From Candidatus Uhrbacteria bacterium (GTDB taxonomy: Bacteria; Patescibacteriota; Patescibacteriia; 2-12-FULL-60-25), in the NCBI GenBank assembly GCA_023246325.1, contig JAHFIO010000052.1, forward strand, positions 1 to 6,284: 6,284 bases of DNA, written 5' to 3'. Both the position numbers and the translations under genes were made by a program. Position 1 is the first letter of the stretch. Each line of letters begins with the position of its first letter. Shown piece after piece: positions 4,535-6,284 of the stretch. The notes below the pieces were generated by a model. It had not been told where the DNA came from and did not search any database. It was given only the letters and a program-made list of their open reading frames with translations.

Positions 4535-5572
4535 ATGGTTACTACGTCAAGCCAAAAGCAGCTTGTTGCGTTTTTGACTCGTGCGCGAAGTGCATCCGAG
4601 GTTGCGAAAAAGCTGAAGATTAGTTTGAATGATGCGCGCGTGCTTCTGAAATCTGGAATACCAAATTATGATTTGGTTGAAGGTCCGCGTAATGCGAAAA
4701 ACAATAAAACGTTTATCGCTATGCCCGCTCTCAATTTGGGTACCTTGCCTAAACAAGAATGGGCACTCGGCTTGAAAGATGAAGATGCTGATAAACCGTA
4801 TTTTGAAATTCTTCTTCCAGAAATTCCCGAAGCAAAAAAACTTCGTGTCATTTTGTTTGATAATTTTGCATTCGGTGGTTCGGATCATGATGCGAAATTA
4901 TTTCAGCGTATTATTGGTGAAGTGCAGAAACCTAATACGTTCTGCGCTTTTAACGGAGATATTTTGGCACCCATTGTATCTCGCGGTAAACAAGAAGATC
5001 GTGATCGTGCATTGCAGAATCGTATTCAAGCTTTTGCGAAAATCATGCAACCCGTTCTTCACAAGGTAATGTGGGGACAGCAGGGATGCATGGAACGTCA
5101 AACGCAAAATACGCTCGGTGTTGATCCGATTAAATATTTCTGTAGTAAGCTGAATATTCCGTATTATGAACAACCGGTATACGTGGATATGTATTGGCGT
5201 GATAATTTGTTTACGCTGATGGCAGCCCACGGTCAGTCAACAAGTCAGACCAAGGGTGGACGTGAAAACTCTACCGAGCGTTTTGCAAATCAAGCAGGCG
5301 CTACTGATTATGTTGTTCGTGGTCATATTGGTGACGCTATGAGTCGACCCAAAGAAATGATTGTCCGTGACAATAGTGTTCCAACACTGAAGGCACGCGA
5401 ACAATACATGGTTGTTCTCGGCGGGTGTAGAAAATATTGGAAATCAACTGCTGCAGTGAAGGGTCAGACGCCTACGTCTGGTGCTATTCTTGCTTTGATG
5501 TTGTATCCCGATGGGGGACGCGGCATCAAAACGATTAATGAAAGAAAGGGAGAGGATCAAGATGAACAGTAA
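4535..5572 (+). CDS. metallophosphoesterase-like protein with N-terminal HTH, degenerate active site
   Basis: 345 aa, homologous to the gene that follows. Residues about 7-62 look like a helix-turn-helix (SASEVAKKLKISLNDARVLLKSGIPNY). Residues about 103-275 are a calcineurin-like phosphoesterase fold. Position by position against the downstream paralogue, D109 is kept (LFDN) but the DxH histidine is F111. The GD motif is kept (NGD, D142). GNHE has become GCME (184-187), losing Asn and His. HG is kept (H232), and the usual GHxH reads GHIG (263-266), losing the second His. Spacing from the first Asp to GD (33) and from motif III to HG (47) is identical in both proteins, so the matches are structural and not chance. 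It probably lacks normal two-metal catalysis and may be a pseudoenzyme with a structural, regulatory or DNA-binding role. AAGGA lies 8 nt before the ATG. The stop overlaps the next gene by 11 nt. Confidence 0.82.
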   Translation: MVTTSSQKQLVAFLTRARSASEVAKKLKISLNDARVLLKSGIPNYDLVEGPRNAKNNKTFIAMPALNLGTLPKQEWALGLKDEDADKPYFEILLPEIPEAKKLRVILFDNFAFGGSDHDAKLFQRIIGEVQKPNTFCAFNGDILAPIVSRGKQEDRDRALQNRIQAFAKIMQPVLHKVMWGQQGCMERQTQNTLGVDPIKYFCSKLNIPYYEQPVYVDMYWRDNLFTLMAAHGQSTSQTKGGRENSTERFANQAGATDYVVRGHIGDAMSRPKEMIVRDNSVPTLKAREQYMVVLGGCRKYWKSTAAVKGQTPTSGAILALMLYPDGGRGIKTINERKGEDQDEQ

Positions 5573-6284
5573 TATAATCGAAAAGTTGATTGTTTTTTGT
5601 TCAAGCCCACGTACGGTAGAAGCCATTTCTACCTATATTGGATCGAGAATGACGGTTCCTGCTATGAGCGAGCTCCAAATCCCTGGATTCACGGTTTTTC
5701 AAAATCGTGACAGTAAACAGTGCCCTATTTTCATGATTAAACCTCGTGAAACTACGGACATTGCAAAGGCGCGCATGTGGAATTTTTGGCGAGATCCAAA
5801 AGTAACTCCACTCATCTGGGTTCAGTTCGATCCCGCCTATTATAAAAAGCAGGATCGAGTTCTTCTCAAAGTATTGTCCGACGTGCACCTCGGTCACATC
5901 GAACATAACTCGAAGAAATTTCTCGCTGATATCAAATTGATTCAAGACACGCCAAATATGTTCACAACATTGAACGGCGACATGATTGAGAATGGTCTCA
6001 AAGATACTCATGGTACCTTTGATCAAATCCTTACGCCTGAAGAACAGGTATGGGGACGAGAGAATGATCCATCTCAACCAGGTCTCGTGAAGTTGTTGTG
6101 GCCTATTCGCCATAAAATTTGGTGGGCATTGCCAGGGAATCATGAACAGCGTTCATCGCGTTCCGGTAATATGTGTCCGTTGAAAGCTGCATGTAAAGTG
6201 CTTGATGTGCCGTATTTCAAAGAGCCGGTCTTTGCAGACCTGCTTACATGGAATAGGGTTTTCAATATATATGCACAACACGGT
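5562..6284 (+). CDS. metallophosphoesterase with N-terminal HTH (3' end outside window)
   Basis: Open from ATG 5562 to the window edge, 241 complete codons without a stop. The start is supported by AGAGGA (5551-5556) 5 nt upstream and by an 11-nt overlap with the preceding gene, implying translational coupling. Residues about 4-62 align with the HTH-like segment of the upstream protein (SPRTVEAISTYIGSRMTVPAMSELQIPGF). A linker follows, with WNFWRDPKVTPLIWVQFD. The calcineurin-like phosphoesterase domain then shows motif I DVHLGH (D107, H109), motif II NGDMIEN (D140, N144), motif III PGNHEQR (N193, H194) and motif IV AQHG (H240). These are the expected two-metal ligands, so this copy should be active on a phosphodiester or phosphomonoester; the HTH suggests nucleic acid, but the substrate is unknown. 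The final GHxH motif should lie within the missing C-terminal part, about 100 residues judging by its neighbour. Confidence 0.87.
   Translation, partial: MNSNIIEKLIVFCSSPRTVEAISTYIGSRMTVPAMSELQIPGFTVFQNRDSKQCPIFMIKPRETTDIAKARMWNFWRDPKVTPLIWVQFDPAYYKKQDRVLLKVLSDVHLGHIEHNSKKFLADIKLIQDTPNMFTTLNGDMIENGLKDTHGTFDQILTPEEQVWGRENDPSQPGLVKLLWPIRHKIWWALPGNHEQRSSRSGNMCPLKAACKVLDVPYFKEPVFADLLTWNRVFNIYAQHG

Noticed and set aside
5601..6143. 180-codon open frame on the - strand
   Set aside because: It lies opposite the second phosphoesterase, whose + strand frame carries DVH, GD and GNHE motifs; the antisense frame has no recognisable features.
1..6284. CRISPR array, tRNA or rRNA genes
   Set aside because: No regularly spaced direct repeats, cloverleaf-like segment with conserved tRNA arms, or rRNA-like stretch was found; the only repeats are the two inverted elements.
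1..6284. TGA read as an amino acid, as in some CPR lineages
   Set aside because: TGA is the stop of map, positioned in an ATGA overlap with ruvX, and it ends the 185-aa gene, the 225-aa gene and the 167-aa gene at sensible places.

Overview
The window looks like a piece of a bacterial chromosome, AT-rich over most of its length, that uses the standard code (TGA is a stop for map and for the gene before recO). The short proteins, tight packing with overlapping genes, weak or absent Shine-Dalgarno sites in the core operon, and many unrecognisable small proteins suggest a Patescibacteria/CPR-type genome. That placement is inferred from style and not proven by any marker here.

Left part (1-3007): a housekeeping block, all on the + strand. 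It holds the 3' end of adk (adenylate kinase with a Cys4 zinc LID), map (type I methionine aminopeptidase), ruvX/yqgF (RNase H-fold resolvase-like protein), an acidic unknown protein of 185 aa, recO (recombination mediator) and a 73-aa unknown. adk-map is the classic end of the spc ribosomal-protein operon. The later genes concern DNA/RNA maintenance. Junctions are very tight: ATGA overlap of map/ruvX, 17-nt overlap into recO, 3-nt gap after recO. A long inverted repeat sits exactly between the adk stop and the map start.

Middle part (3008-4445): a 225-aa unknown gene with a strong ribosome-binding site, then a self-contained one-gene unit. That unit has a near-consensus extended -10 promoter, a GGAGG site, a 167-aa unknown gene with strikingly GC-rich codon use, and a rho-independent terminator with a GAAA loop. 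Directly abutting the terminator is a 76-bp perfect palindrome of the same family as the adk/map repeat. Both copies carry two inverted matches to the DnaA box TTATCCACA.

Right part (4446-6284): a promoter and a two-gene operon of paralogous proteins, each with a helix-turn-helix-like N-terminus followed by a calcineurin-like metallophosphoesterase domain. The first (345 aa) has lost several metal-binding histidines. The second (241 residues seen, cut by the window end) keeps DxH, GD, GNHE and HG. This degenerate-plus-intact pair is the best candidate here for an undescribed system. The DnaA-box palindromes and the GC-rich monocistronic gene are the other two striking items.
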